Below, in pieces: positions 6,815-7,035 of a stretch of 7,035 bases of DNA (position 1 is its first letter; every line of letters begins with the position of its first letter). Both the position numbers and the translations under genes were made by a program. Source of the DNA: an uncultured Planctomycetaceae bacterium (GTDB lineage: Bacteria; Planctomycetota; Planctomycetia; Pirellulales; JACPPG01); the NCBI GenBank assembly GCA_945957305.1, contig CAMFLN010000147.1:1-7035 (forward strand), read 5' to 3'. Below the pieces are notes generated by a model that saw only the letters and a list, made by a program, of their open reading frames with translations, made no database searches and was not told the DNA's origin.

Positions 6815-6988
6815 ATGCGGCAAGTGACCTTTGCCATCACCTTTGTCATCAGTTCGCTCGCCTGCACTTCCGCGCGCGCCGACGGCGACCGATTGCGCCT
6901 TTGCGAACGCACGGGACCGTGGCGGGTGAGCATCTTTGAATCGCGCGGCGCTGCTGCGATGCGCGTGGATTTCAGCGTACTCGTGCAG
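6815..6988 (+). CDS. Secreted or membrane-anchored protein, 5' part only (possibly FixH/YtkA-like)
   Basis: The first 58 codons of a gene cut by the end of real sequence. The product starts with a typical signal peptide: MRQ, a hydrophobic core (about 4-17) and ARA at 20-22 as a likely signal peptidase I site. The mature start carries RLCERTGPWRVSIFES and then MRVDFSVLVQ. The pattern of a beta strand with GPWRVSIF followed by a strand ending DFSVLVQ resembles small extracytoplasmic beta-sandwich proteins of the FixH/YtkA kind found next to oxidase assembly genes. The family call is tentative because most of the protein is missing. The ATG lies 18 bases after the preceding stop, with GGGAA (6804-6808) as a possible ribosome binding site. 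Any reading past 6988 (LSLIHI) is translated adapter and must be removed. Confidence 0.6.
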
Positions 6989-7035
6989 CTGTCTCTTATA
7001 CACATCTGACGCTGCCGACGATCGCATAAGTGTAG
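6989..7035. other. Illumina Nextera adapter contamination with index (non-biological)
   Basis: Positions 6989-7007 are the reverse complement of the 19-base Tn5 mosaic end used in Nextera libraries (CTGTCTCTTATACACATCT). Positions 7008-7021 continue exactly as the Nextera read-1-side adapter (GACGCTGCCGACGA). Positions 7022-7029 (TCGCATAA) sit where the i5 index belongs and are the reverse complement of TTATGCGA, which I recall as index S522. Positions 7030-7035 (GTGTAG) begin the P5 flank. Reading frames across it give the known artefact strings LSLIHI on the plus strand and SAASDVYKRQ on the minus strand. Biological sequence ends at 6988. Confidence 0.97.

Noticed and set aside
6989..7007. 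Mosaic-end sequence as evidence of a natural Tn5/IS50 insertion
   Set aside because: It is followed exactly by the synthetic adapter arm, an index-sized octamer and the P5 start, so it comes from library preparation and not from a transposon in the genome.

Overview
The window is one dense, co-directional (+ strand) respiratory gene cluster from a bacterium with high-GC DNA. It covers the end of an aa3/caa3-type cytochrome c oxidase locus, a complete set of cytochrome bc (complex III) genes with c-type cytochromes, and an oxidase-assembly region. Gene content and style (b6-type cytochrome b fused to a C-terminal cytochrome c, a Tat-type Rieske protein, a CtaG-type assembly factor) resemble Planctomycetota or Acidobacteriota-like lineages. 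That placement is an inference from remembered family features; nothing in the window proves it.

Layout: (1) bases 2-31 are probably the last codons of an upstream oxidase gene. (2) 42-680 is cytochrome c oxidase subunit III. (3) 714-1520 is an unfamiliar six-helix membrane protein in the place where a small oxidase subunit IV often lies. (4) 1517-2299 is a di-heme cytochrome c lipoprotein. (5) 2296-2788 is a Rieske Fe-S protein whose reading frame is broken near 2530, with about 15 expected residues also missing. (6) 2804-4252 is a cytochrome b/subunit IV/cytochrome c fusion. (7) 4304-6796 is a CtaG-type copper chaperone fused to a membrane polyferredoxin (NapH/CcoG-like). (8) 6815-6988 is the start of a secreted protein. 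(9) 6989-7035 is not biological: it is Illumina Nextera adapter plus an index, so the contig ends artificially at 6988.

How they work together (inference from family knowledge): quinol is oxidised at the Rieske/cytochrome b core. Electrons pass to the heme c fused to cytochrome b, then probably via the di-heme lipoprotein to the oxidase containing subunit III. The CtaG part would help build the CuB centre. The attached Fe-S part could supply reducing power, for example Cu(II) to Cu(I), as CcoG does for cbb3 oxidases. Two ATGA start/stop overlaps (1517-1520, 2296-2299) and gaps of 15 to 51 bases suggest one operon. I see no promoter, terminator, tRNA, rRNA, CRISPR or transposon; the largest gene-free gap is only 51 bases (4253-4303).
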